A stretch of DNA of 64,000 nucleotides, from positions 29,259 to 93,258 of the forward strand of contig JBMNNQ010000001.1 of assembly GCA_050942615.1 (NCBI GenBank). The letters are read 5' to 3'. The notes beneath the pieces are model-generated. The model made no database searches. It saw only the letters and a list, made by a program, of their open reading frames with translations, and was not told the DNA's origin. The DNA comes from JAAZMI01 sp050942615 (GTDB lineage Bacteria > Bacillota > Dethiobacteria > DTU022 > UBA8154). Position numbers and translations under genes: made by a program. Each line of letters starts with the position of its first letter. Within the stretch, counting starts at the first letter, position 1. Below, piece by piece: positions 43,158 to 51,609 of the stretch.

Positions 43158-45498
43158 TTACACAGGCTTCCCCACCGGACACAGGGTCAGGTAAAAAACA
43201 CCCTGGAAACAGGCGTAGGCGAGCAGTTCGGCTTGGGCAGGGGTTACCGCCAATGTTATGGAACGGGGGGCGGATGGGTTGTTTTCTACATTGTTTTGAA
43301 TGTTGTTTCTTGGGATTTCCAGCACGACAGCATTTTGGGCAACGGTGCGGGCAGCCTGTTGCATGTGGGCTGCCTGGTTGTTATAGATTACTAGGACGTC
43401 AACCTGATCGCCCGGCTGTAGATGACTGTAAAGTCCGCCGCTTTCATTTATGGGCAGAGCCATGCCCCGCCGGCCGGGTGGTATGGAAACGGCCCAGCCG
43501 TTTGGCCTTCTTACATCTGCCGCAGCATTTTTTGCAGGGGCAGCTGAAGCTGTGTTTTGCGTCTTTGCCGCTCTGTCAGCTGGCATGACTGCATATTCTG
43601 CTGTCGTAGCCAATCTGGCATCCTCTTCTTTCCAGGTGTTTGTCCCCTGCTTTACATCCGACGGATGGAATCCACCTTCCCCTTTTTCCCCCATAGCATC
43701 CCCGGACCGGCTTTCACTTTCCTTTACCTTCCCTGCAATATCCAACGGCTGATCTTCGTTGTCCTTTACCTCCCCTGCAAACCCCTGCAGCAGGAGCCTC
43801 CTTGACCCCCTTTTTTCCGCAGTAGCGGGCTCAAAGGCCTCTTCCTCACTATAATTAACTGTGGGCTGAGGGCCTGCACCTGTTTTAGCCGCAATATCCC
43901 CTGAACTATGGGCATAATTGCCGGGGATATCTGCCAGAAAACCAATCCTCCTTTCTGGAATTTTTGTTGCATAAACTGTATTTTCAGTTGAAACAGCAAC
44001 ATCACTGAGTATCAGATTGTTAGCAGTCAGCACTGCAGCACTGCCTGCCCTTTTTTCAGCATCCGTTCCCAACCCTTTTTCTATTAATGGATATTTCTTT
44101 TTTAAGTCCCCTTTCAGGGCAGGGAAGCTCTCTTCCGGGGTGGGGTAGGCAAAGGTCCCGTCTGTAGCGATCTCTTCCCCACAGGCCTTCAGTTTTTCCA
44201 GGCAACGGGGCACGACACCTGTGGGTCGGTATTCACCTTTGATGCGCCCCTCTTCATCTATGGATGACTGCTGAAAAACAAAGATATCGTTGACTACCAA
44301 TTTGTCTTTCTTCAGGCCTGCTACTTCGCTGATTTTTGTGATTTTACGGCTGCCGTCACTAAGGCGGGACTGTTGCACAACTAGCTCCACCGCCGAGCCA
44401 ATCTGTTCACGGATGGCCCGCAGGGGCAGTTCGATGCCCGCCATGAGGATCATGGTTTCCAGCCTCGCCAGGGCATCCTGGGGGTTGTTGGCGTGCAGGG
44501 TGGATATAGAGCCATCGTGCCCGGTGTTCATAGCCTGCAGCATGTCAAAGGCTTCGCCGCCCCGGACTTCCCCCACGATTATCCGATCCGGGCGCATACG
44601 CAGGGAATTGATCACCAGTTCCCGGATGGTAAACTGCCCTTTGCCTTCAATGTTTGCCGGGCGGCTTTCCAGGGTAACAAGGTGATCCTGCTGCAGCTGC
44701 AGTTCGGCGGTGTCTTCAATAGTGACAATACGTTCACTGCCGGGGATAAAACTGGAGAGGACGTTTAAGGTTGTAGTCTTGCCGCTGCCGGTTCCACCGG
44801 AAACTACGATGTTAAGCCGTGCCCGTACACAGGCGGCCAGGAAGCGGGCCATTTCCCGGCTCAGCGTACCAAAGTTAATCAGGTCGTCGGCAGTGAAAGG
44901 ATCGGCAGCAAACTTGCGAATCGTCAGGGATGGGCCACGCAGGGCCAGGGGGGGGAATGATAGCATTTACCCGGGAACCATCAGGCAGACGGGCGTCAAC
45001 AGTGGGGGAACTTTCGTCAATCCTTCTGCCTAAAGGGGTAATAATCTTATTAATAACATGCAGGACATGGTTGTCATCACGAAAGGTTGCCCCTGTTTTG
45101 CTGATTTTTCCCTTCCGTTCAACGTAAACATTGGCATAGCCGTTGACCATAACCTCCGTTACACAGGGATCCTGCAACAGAGAGGTTATCGGCCCATAGC
45201 CAAATATTTCATCAGCAACATATTCGATAACCTTTTTCCTGTCATCCTGAGAAAGAAGCTGTCCACTTTCTTCCAGCAGCCCCGCAAGGGTATTACAAAT
45301 CTGTTCATCAAACTGTTTTTTTTGAAGGGGGTTCAGTTTATCCAGTTCCAGCTGCTTATCAAAGCTGTCAATTACCCGCCGCAAGGTTTGGGCAGCAATC
45401 TCCTCTAACCTTTTTTTCTTGCTCACACCCTTTTTGGGAATTGATGATGCCTTTGCCCGGGTTTTTGCAGTGCTGTTTCGTCCTGGAAGTATAAACAC
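43158..45498 (-). CDS. Second CpaF/TadA ATPase fused to a CpaB/RcpC-like domain, with a frameshift
   Basis: If one C of an eight-C tract (44948-44955) is skipped, one frame gives about 780 residues. Residues about 1-420 are a CpaF ATPase close to the first copy (FGYGPITSLLQDPCVTEVMV, Walker A SGGTGSGKTTTLNVL, STLHANNPQDALARLE). A linker of about 230 low-complexity residues follows, rich in Ala, Glu, Lys. The last 115 residues match the CpaB/RcpC domain (GMALPINESGGLYSHLQPGD, ITLAVTPAQAELLAYACFQG). No membrane segment is seen. As written, the N-terminal frame stops at 44875 and the rest opens at ATG 44966 without a good ribosome site. GTG 45498 with AAAAGGTGG upstream is the chosen start. A c-di-GMP riboswitch precedes it. 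It is a pseudogene, a phase-variable gene or a sequencing artefact; the sequence alone does not decide. Confidence 0.85.
44948..44955 (-). other. Eight-C tract causing the frameshift
   Basis: Minus-strand ATT followed by eight C then TGG. Seven C would restore IIPPLALRGPSLTIRKFA, matching the first cpaF copy (IIPPLALKGPALTIRKFA). The tract is the type of run that slips in replication or transcription. Confidence 0.9.
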
Positions 45499-45570
45499 TT
45501 TTTTATGCCACCTTTTCAGCCCCCTAATACCCCCAGGGCTGATTTTTTGAAGGTAAGAATTAAAATGAAA

Positions 45571-45610
45571 ACACAAAAATCCCTGGTTGCCGGGTATGCG
45601 AACCAGGGAT
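45571..45610 (-). terminator. Intrinsic terminator of the c-di-GMP riboswitch
   Basis: ATCCCTGGTT pairs exactly with AACCAGGGAT around 12 bases, followed by TTTTTGTGTTTT on the minus strand. It lies 52 bases after the aptamer and before the cpaF-cpaB fusion start. CCCTG in its 5' arm could alternatively pair with CAGGG at the aptamer end. Confidence 0.85.
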
Positions 45611-45661
45611 CAAGATACCAAAAGGTGCAGAACGACACAATCGTTCTTATTTAGAACCCTG

Positions 45662-45752
45662 TCTTCGGCAGCCTGGCAATCCTAGCCTGCTTTGGCAGGC
45701 CTTAGACCCATAGCTTTGCGTCCCTTTCTTTCAAAAGGTTTGCCTTTATCGG
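45662..45752 (-). ncRNA. Cyclic-di-GMP-I (GEMM-I) riboswitch aptamer
   Basis: The minus strand matches the GEMM-I consensus at its invariant parts: GGCAAACC, then GAAAG, then GGGACGCAAAGC, GGGTCTAAGG, a GCCTGC/GCAGGC hairpin, and GGATTGCCAGGCTGCCGAAG. It binds c-di-GMP in known members. It is followed by a terminator and then the fused cpaF gene, so c-di-GMP probably sets readthrough. An HD-GYP gene is encoded just upstream. Confidence 0.92.
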
Positions 45753-45843
45753 TCAGTAAGCTGGTTACTTTTGTAAGTCAGGTGAATGGTCTTATTTCAA
45801 CAAAAGTTGTTTTTGGACATTTGCTCCTAACAAAACTGGTAAT

Positions 45844-45873
45844 TTCTACACAGTTCTACAAAGAAGTTCTACA
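45844..45873. repeat. Three TTCTACA repeats upstream of the riboswitch
   Basis: TTCTACA occurs at 45844, 45854 and 45867 (TGTAGAA on the minus strand), about one DNA turn apart, within 100 bases of the riboswitch. This looks like a binding site array for a regulator, but no family can be named. Confidence 0.5.
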
Positions 45874-45968
45874 TGGATTTGGTTTTTCCTGCAAATAATA
45901 ATAATTTTTCATAATAAATTTATTAAAATTTGATAACATGATTGTCTTTACTACATTGTTTAAAAACA

Positions 45969-47000
45969 TTATAGCCGGGGGTTCCGGGCAGGAAGGTTAA
46001 CTTCTAGGGCTATTTCTGCAACCTGTGGATCAAATTGGGTGCCGGCACAGCGGCGCAGCTCCTCCCGTACCTGCACCGGGGTTTTTGCCGGGGCATAGGG
46101 TCGGTTGGAAAGCATGGCATCAAGGGCATCGGCAACGGCAATAATCCGTGCCCCGTAAGGGATCTGTTTGCCCCGGAGACCTTCCGGGTAACCTGTCCCG
46201 TCAAATTTTTCATGGTGATAGAGGATGATGGGCCGTTCTTTCTGCAAGAACCCAACAGGGGAAATGATTTCTGCGCCGATGACAGGATGTTGTTTAATAA
46301 TTTTAAATTCCTGTTCTGTCAGCCGGCCGGTTTTTCTAAGAATCTGTTCGGGCACACCTATTTTTCCGATGTCATGCAAAATTGCTGCCTGCCATAAAAC
46401 CTTTTTTTCCTCCTCCGGAAGGCCTATTTTCTCCCCCAGGATCCCTGTAAAAAAAGCAACCCTTTCCTGATGCCCTTTGGTATAGGAATCTTTGGCATCA
46501 ATTGCAGCCACCAGGGATCGCACTGTTTCCAGGTAATGATTTTGGATGTTCTGGCGGGCATTATCTATTTTTGTCCGGAGGGAGGCGTTGACCACCTGCA
46601 GCTCACTCTGCTTTTTCAACAGGGCAGCCTGCCTGGTACGGCGAACCAGCCCTTTTTTAACAACTTCTTTCACCGCACTACTGTCAAACGGTTTGATCAG
46701 ATAATCCAGGGCACCCCGGCGCAGGGCGTTGGTGGCCGTTTCCACAGAAGCATAGGCGGTAATCATCACCACTTCTGTTTCCGGCACCTTGCTTTTGACC
46801 AAGGCAAGAAGATCTATGCCGTTAATGTCGGGCATCCTGATATCCAGGATCACCAGATCAAATTCCTCAGCATCCAAATGGGCCAAAGCCTCGGCGCCAC
46901 AGCTCGCCGTAGAAACTTCATAGTCATCCCGCAGGATCATTTTCAGGGCTTCCCTAGGGCCCAGTTCATCATCAACAACCATTATTTTGGGGGTATTCAT
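45969..47000 (-). CDS. Receiver-HD-GYP cyclic-di-GMP phosphodiesterase
   Basis: A 343-residue protein with a receiver domain (phospho-acceptor Asp53 in VILDIRMPDING, Lys in DYLIKPFD) and an HD-GYP domain (HDIGKIG at about 209-215, HHEKFDGTGYPEGL at about 261-274). HD-GYP proteins hydrolyse c-di-GMP, so phosphorylation by the neighbour kinases should tune local c-di-GMP. ATG 47000 has GGAGAGGAG upstream and overlaps the kinase end by 29 bases. It lies directly upstream of the c-di-GMP riboswitch. Activity is inferred from motifs only. Confidence 0.9.
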   Translation of the reverse strand: MNTPKIMVVDDELGPREALKMILRDDYEVSTASCGAEALAHLDAEEFDLVILDIRMPDINGIDLLALVKSKVPETEVVMITAYASVETATNALRRGALDYLIKPFDSSAVKEVVKKGLVRRTRQAALLKKQSELQVVNASLRTKIDNARQNIQNHYLETVRSLVAAIDAKDSYTKGHQERVAFFTGILGEKIGLPEEEKKVLWQAAILHDIGKIGVPEQILRKTGRLTEQEFKIIKQHPVIGAEIISPVGFLQKERPIILYHHEKFDGTGYPEGLRGKQIPYGARIIAVADALDAMLSNRPYAPAKTPVQVREELRRCAGTQFDPQVAEIALEVNLPARNPRL

Positions 47001-49005
47001 CTTTCCAGCACTCCTCTCCGGAAAAGATCGGTAAAAATACTTCAATTTCAAGGTAATGATCCCTTGTTAAGGAGGCCCTGACCTGCCCGCCGTGATCCTC
47101 AATAATTTTTCGGCTGACCGGCGGCCCTAAAGAAATATAGCCGTTGGGATGAACCGCCAGGGGATCAAACATTTTTTCAACGCTTTCCGGTGCGGCTTTT
47201 GTTTGGGCGTCACGTAACAAAATATGGAGGGCATTCCCCGGCTGGTGTTTTTCCATTGCTGCAGCAGTGGTCCGAATTACCCCGCCATCTTCAATGGCAC
47301 GAAAAAGGTAGCGTAAAAGGTAGGAAAAGGCTCTGGCCAGAAGCGTTTTATCCGCCCGTACCTTCAAGTTATGAAAGTCACCGTCGATTTCCATCATAGT
47401 TTTCTGGCACATGCCCTGTTCCTGCAAAAAAGAAAACCCTAAATTAAGTACTTCCCGGGGATCGGCAACGCTGAAATTATAGGAAAGCGGGGTGGAAAAG
47501 GCAATCAACTGTTCAACAAGCTCATTTAACCTTTTCAATTCCTGCCCCACAGTTTTGGCATAAAATTCGCGGAAGGAGCTGTCATCATATTTTTCGGGGA
47601 GCAGCTCTGTAAAGGTTTGCACGGCAACCATGGGGTTTTTAATCTCGTGCGCCAACTGCCCCACAAATTTGTTGAGCACATCAAGCTGTGCTGCCTGCCG
47701 GCGTTCTTTTTCCAGCAGTTTTCTGGGCGTCAGATCATCAAATATCATTACGCTTCCGAGGGAATCCCCCGCAGCATCAAGCAATCTGTAGGCATTGATC
47801 TCCAGGGGAATGCGCCCGTAAGGCAGCGCTATTTCTTTTTTTCGTAAAGCCTTCCCTGTAATAAAGGTTTCATAAAGCAGATCACCCAACGGGCTGGGTA
47901 AAAGCCGCAAATCTTTGCCAATTACCTCCTGCGGTGTGAGCGCCAGGAGCTCCCCGGCTTTGGGGTTGAAGGTATGAATGCGTTCTTCCTTGTTAATAGC
48001 CACCACGCCGCTGTTCATGTGCTGCAGGATATTTTCTGTAAACAATTTTTGGTTGCGGATCTCATGATGCAGCCTGATATCACGCAGGGCAACAGCAACA
48101 TTGCTGCAGAAAACGTACAACGTTTCCAGTTCTCCTTCAGAAAAGGGTGAACCGGTAATTTTGGGGCCCAGGTTAAGCGTGCCCACTAAATGCCCATGAG
48201 CCAAAAGCGGTATACAAACCACGGCTTGCAACAGTTGTAATTCTTCTGAAATACTTTTAAAGGCAGTTGCAGCCACTTTGGAAATTTCCCCGGCATGCAA
48301 AATGCGTCCCTCTCGGGACAGCCAAAGAAACAGCTCTGCAAAGGGTGTGAAATGCAAACTGGCACAAAGGTCTGGATCCAGCCCTCTTTGTGCTGCAATT
48401 TTATATTCCTCCAAATCTTCTTCATAAAGCAAAATTGAAAGTTTGCCCACTGGAATAAGTTCCATAACAGCATTCATAAAAAGTTCAAGAAAGCGGTTAT
48501 GATCAAAGTTACTGTTCAGGGCCCGGGAAAACACACGTAAAACCCGTTCCTGGCTGTGGTATGATTGCGGGGCCCGGTTGGTCGTGACAGGTTTACTGTC
48601 AGAGGCAGGGGCAGCGGTGTGTATTTTTTTGAAATTTTCAACTTCCCAGCGCAGCCGTTCCCTTTCCAGGGTACGTCCTAAAATCATACCTATATTCCGG
48701 GAACTAAAAGGTGCCCAAATCAGATCATAAAAGTACTCTGTTCCAGCAAAGGAAAGGGCATCGTCATCTGCATGGGCCAAGCCCAGGTAGGTTAAATCGG
48801 GTCGGAGGCGGCACGCTTTTTTTACCCAGGAAAGAGCGCCCTCTATGCTGCTGTCCACCAGGACTACGCCGGAGGCAACCCCTGCAAGCATCTGTAACCC
48901 TTTTTGATCAACTGTTCCTTCCAAAAGGAGGTAATCCTCAGGAATAAAATCTTTTACCGCCCGCAAAGTACTTTCTTGCCCGGTAACCAGAATAATGAAT
49001 TTCAA
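46972..49005 (-). CDS. GAF/PAS sensor kinase with degenerate ATPase domain
   Basis: A 677-residue soluble kinase-like protein. An N-terminal receiver-like region spans 1-115, GAF about 155-310, and PAS about 325-430. The HisKA domain has His453 in GQLAHEIKNPMVAV. The ATPase domain looks eroded: the N box reads LLARAFSYLLRYLFRAI without the Asn, the DxGxG box is replaced by DAQTKAAPE, and the G2 box is LGPPVSRK. The histidine is intact, so it may act as a phosphotransfer partner rather than an autokinase. It resembles the next upstream kinase and overlaps the HD-GYP gene start. Confidence 0.85.
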   Translation of the reverse strand: MKFIILVTGQESTLRAVKDFIPEDYLLLEGTVDQKGLQMLAGVASGVVLVDSSIEGALSWVKKACRLRPDLTYLGLAHADDDALSFAGTEYFYDLIWAPFSSRNIGMILGRTLERERLRWEVENFKKIHTAAPASDSKPVTTNRAPQSYHSQERVLRVFSRALNSNFDHNRFLELFMNAVMELIPVGKLSILLYEEDLEEYKIAAQRGLDPDLCASLHFTPFAELFLWLSREGRILHAGEISKVAATAFKSISEELQLLQAVVCIPLLAHGHLVGTLNLGPKITGSPFSEGELETLYVFCSNVAVALRDIRLHHEIRNQKLFTENILQHMNSGVVAINKEERIHTFNPKAGELLALTPQEVIGKDLRLLPSPLGDLLYETFITGKALRKKEIALPYGRIPLEINAYRLLDAAGDSLGSVMIFDDLTPRKLLEKERRQAAQLDVLNKFVGQLAHEIKNPMVAVQTFTELLPEKYDDSSFREFYAKTVGQELKRLNELVEQLIAFSTPLSYNFSVADPREVLNLGFSFLQEQGMCQKTMMEIDGDFHNLKVRADKTLLARAFSYLLRYLFRAIEDGGVIRTTAAAMEKHQPGNALHILLRDAQTKAAPESVEKMFDPLAVHPNGYISLGPPVSRKIIEDHGGQVRASLTRDHYLEIEVFLPIFSGEECWKDEYPQNNGC

Positions 49006-51575
49006 ACCCCTGTTCCTCCCTCCCCTGTGTAATTTTTGTCCCCCTTTTCTACAGGGGGATCTAATATCTGATTTTCCTGTAAAGCCTTTTTCTCTACCAC
49101 CGGTAGGCAGATTTTAAAAACAGTTCCCCCGGAATCGCTGTGAAAGCGCACTGTACCACCGTGTTCTGTAATAATCTTATGGCTGATGCTGAGGCCGATA
49201 CCCATGCCCTGGCTTTTTGTTGTAAAAAAAGGATCAAACACCCGTTCCTTTTGCCATGTGCTGATGCCCTTCCCCGTATCCCGGATCCTGATCTTGACCT
49301 TTTGATCTGTTAAAGCAAAGTAGGAATTGCCGGGGAAGGTCTCCGCTGCAGCAAGGGGCAGTATCTGCACATGCAATTCCCCCCCCTTTGGCATGGCCTG
49401 GACCCCATTCAAACAAATATTTAATAAGGCCTGCTTTAACTGATCCCGATCGGCTTTCAAGGGGGGAATATCCCGGGCATAATGTTGAAACAACCTGATT
49501 TTTTGAGCAGCAAGCTGCGGCGACAACAGGCCCATAATTTCCTCCAGCAACGCCCGGGGATCTACCTTTGTATAGAAAGGCGGGGGGCTGTGTGTAAAGT
49601 TTAAAAGCTTCATAACCAGTTCATTGATCCGTTCGATCTCACCTTTTACAATGCGGGAAAAACTGTAACGAAATTCGTGATCGTCATATTTTTCCGGCAG
49701 AAGTTCGGCAAAGGTTTGAATGGAAGCTAAGGGATTTTTTATTTCGTGGGCCATTCCCGCTGCCAATTCCCCTAGGGAAACCAGCCTTTGTATCTGGTTT
49801 TTTTCCTTTTCCAGTTCCTTCACCTTGGTAATATCACTTATAACCAAAATAGCTCCTTTTTTCCCTTCTTCCTGCGTTACAACCTGTACGGTGTGACAGG
49901 ATAAAAAGTGCTGCTGACCGCCGGCGGTAATTCCCAGTTCAACCCCATTTTTTTCCCTTTCGCCTGCCAAGGCCCGCAATAAAAGATTACCCAGGCGGTA
50001 ATCGAGTACCCTGCTGACATCTTTCCCCAGGGCGTCTATTGCTGTAATACCGGTAAGGTTTTCTGCAGCACTGTTAAAAGTAGTAATGAACCCCCGGTCA
50101 TTAACAGCAATCAGACCGTTGCCCATATTCTCCAAAATATTTTCCAGGTAACGTTTTATTTCCCAGACATCCTGGTAAAGTTGGGCATTTTTTAAAGCCA
50201 CCGCAACCTGGGACGCCAAGGCTGCAAGCAAGCCAACGTCCTGCTGTGAATAAGGTTCACCTGATATTTTAAAGCTCAGGGAAAAAACCCCTTCCAGCCT
50301 GTTTTCCACAATAAGAGGGACCACTGCCTCTGCCTGCAATTTTTTCATCTCTGCAGCCAGTATTTCCCGTTTTTTCGGTTGTGTGATGCCCTTCAGATCC
50401 GTTCGTAAAAGAATCTCTTCCTTTTTTTCAAGATAAGCAAACAGGGGGCTGTTCCCAGGCAGCTGCCGGCGATCCTGATCTGAAGGGGAAAGCCCCTGGT
50501 ACCGTTGGGCGGCAACTTGGAAGAAACCCCCATTTTCCCTTAAATAAAGGGCCGCCCCCTGCAGGTAAATTGTTTCCACAACCTTATCCACCAAAAAGGC
50601 GGTAAGATCGTCCCGCCGTAAAATAGAGACCATGGCCTTGCCAATATTCTGCAATGAATCAAAATAATGGTAGGAGCGGTAAAAATAACGATCAACCAGA
50701 CGCCGTACCATTTCTTTAAGCGGTTGAAAGAAAACAGCCAGTAAAGTGAGGACAATAATGTAAAAGGCCGGGCCTTCTTTCCAGGCCACAAAATATTTAT
50801 TTACTGTTAAAAACAGAAGAATATAAATCCCGATCAGTAGCGCAATAGACAACATATAGGCCAATATCCTGCGCAAGGCCATTTTGATATCCATCAGGCG
50901 GTATCTGACAATGGCATAACTGATTGACAAGGTACTCAGCAGGGAAAAAACAGGCCCCAGTCCCCGCGGTAGCTCTCCTGAAAAACCCATAGCCGGTAAA
51001 AGAAGGTTTAACAGACCACCAAAAATGAAAGATAAGTAGGAGCCGCCAAAAAAATAGCGGATTTGGTAGCGTACAAGACCGCGTGAAAGACTCAGCTGCC
51101 GGGAAACGTGGTACAGGGAAAACAGCAGCAATCCTATAAAAGTTAAAAGATATAAAGGAAAGCCGGTGCCATGAACCTTTACCTTGGCCCCCGGCAAAAT
51201 AATAATATCCTTGATTATAGCGGGAGTCATACTTAAAAAAGCCATTGCCAATGTACACAATAGGAGGAAGAAAACCCCTTGGTAAGGATATCCCCCCCTG
51301 TTTGAAAAACAGTAGGCAAAAGCAACTATAAACCAGGGCATGATCACTGCTATTGCATGTGAGGCCCTAATCCAAAATAGCGCCCCGGTATACCCCTGTT
51401 GCACTGTTGCCAACAGTACAGCTATGCTCCAAAGGGAGGCGTTAATAGCAAAACCCAGGCATAAACGATTTAATAAATTTCGGGGCGAATCATTGTAGAT
51501 AATACCGCCCAGGACCAGATGGGCAGCTGCTGTCAGTGCCAGCAGCGAAACGAGACCTATTTGCACTTTTTCCAC
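49002..51575 (-). CDS. Membrane sensor histidine kinase (7TM-GAF-PAS-HisKA)
   Basis: An 857-residue kinase. The N-terminus has about eight membrane segments, GAF is about 320-470, and PAS about 475-585. HisKA has His610 in GMAHEIKNPLASIQTF, and the ATPase domain is intact (ALLNICLNGVQAM, IRDTGKGIS, GMGIGLSISHKI). It overlaps the degenerate kinase by four bases (ATGA-type). GTG 51575 with AAAGGTGA is chosen; the frame extends to 51656 inside the ketosynthase. It probably phosphorylates the HD-GYP protein, directly or through the degenerate kinase. Confidence 0.9.
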   Translation of the reverse strand: MEKVQIGLVSLLALTAAAHLVLGGIIYNDSPRNLLNRLCLGFAINASLWSIAVLLATVQQGYTGALFWIRASHAIAVIMPWFIVAFAYCFSNRGGYPYQGVFFLLLCTLAMAFLSMTPAIIKDIIILPGAKVKVHGTGFPLYLLTFIGLLLFSLYHVSRQLSLSRGLVRYQIRYFFGGSYLSFIFGGLLNLLLPAMGFSGELPRGLGPVFSLLSTLSISYAIVRYRLMDIKMALRRILAYMLSIALLIGIYILLFLTVNKYFVAWKEGPAFYIIVLTLLAVFFQPLKEMVRRLVDRYFYRSYHYFDSLQNIGKAMVSILRRDDLTAFLVDKVVETIYLQGAALYLRENGGFFQVAAQRYQGLSPSDQDRRQLPGNSPLFAYLEKKEEILLRTDLKGITQPKKREILAAEMKKLQAEAVVPLIVENRLEGVFSLSFKISGEPYSQQDVGLLAALASQVAVALKNAQLYQDVWEIKRYLENILENMGNGLIAVNDRGFITTFNSAAENLTGITAIDALGKDVSRVLDYRLGNLLLRALAGEREKNGVELGITAGGQQHFLSCHTVQVVTQEEGKKGAILVISDITKVKELEKEKNQIQRLVSLGELAAGMAHEIKNPLASIQTFAELLPEKYDDHEFRYSFSRIVKGEIERINELVMKLLNFTHSPPPFYTKVDPRALLEEIMGLLSPQLAAQKIRLFQHYARDIPPLKADRDQLKQALLNICLNGVQAMPKGGELHVQILPLAAAETFPGNSYFALTDQKVKIRIRDTGKGISTWQKERVFDPFFTTKSQGMGIGLSISHKIITEHGGTVRFHSDSGGTVFKICLPVVEKKALQENQILDPPVEKGDKNYTGEGGTGV

Positions 51576-51609
51576 CCACGCTTCACCTTTGGTTTTGGAA
51601 GGATCCCGG

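Larger units (their letters stand above)
45499..45968. other. Riboswitch-containing leader region
   Basis: 470 bases with no gene, holding a cyclic-di-GMP-I aptamer (45662-45752), a small hairpin (45630-45646), an intrinsic terminator (45571-45610) and three TTCTACA repeats (45844-45873). A TATAAT on the minus strand near 45970 could be the -10 of the leader promoter, which would give a leader about 200 bases long ahead of the aptamer. Confidence 0.8.
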
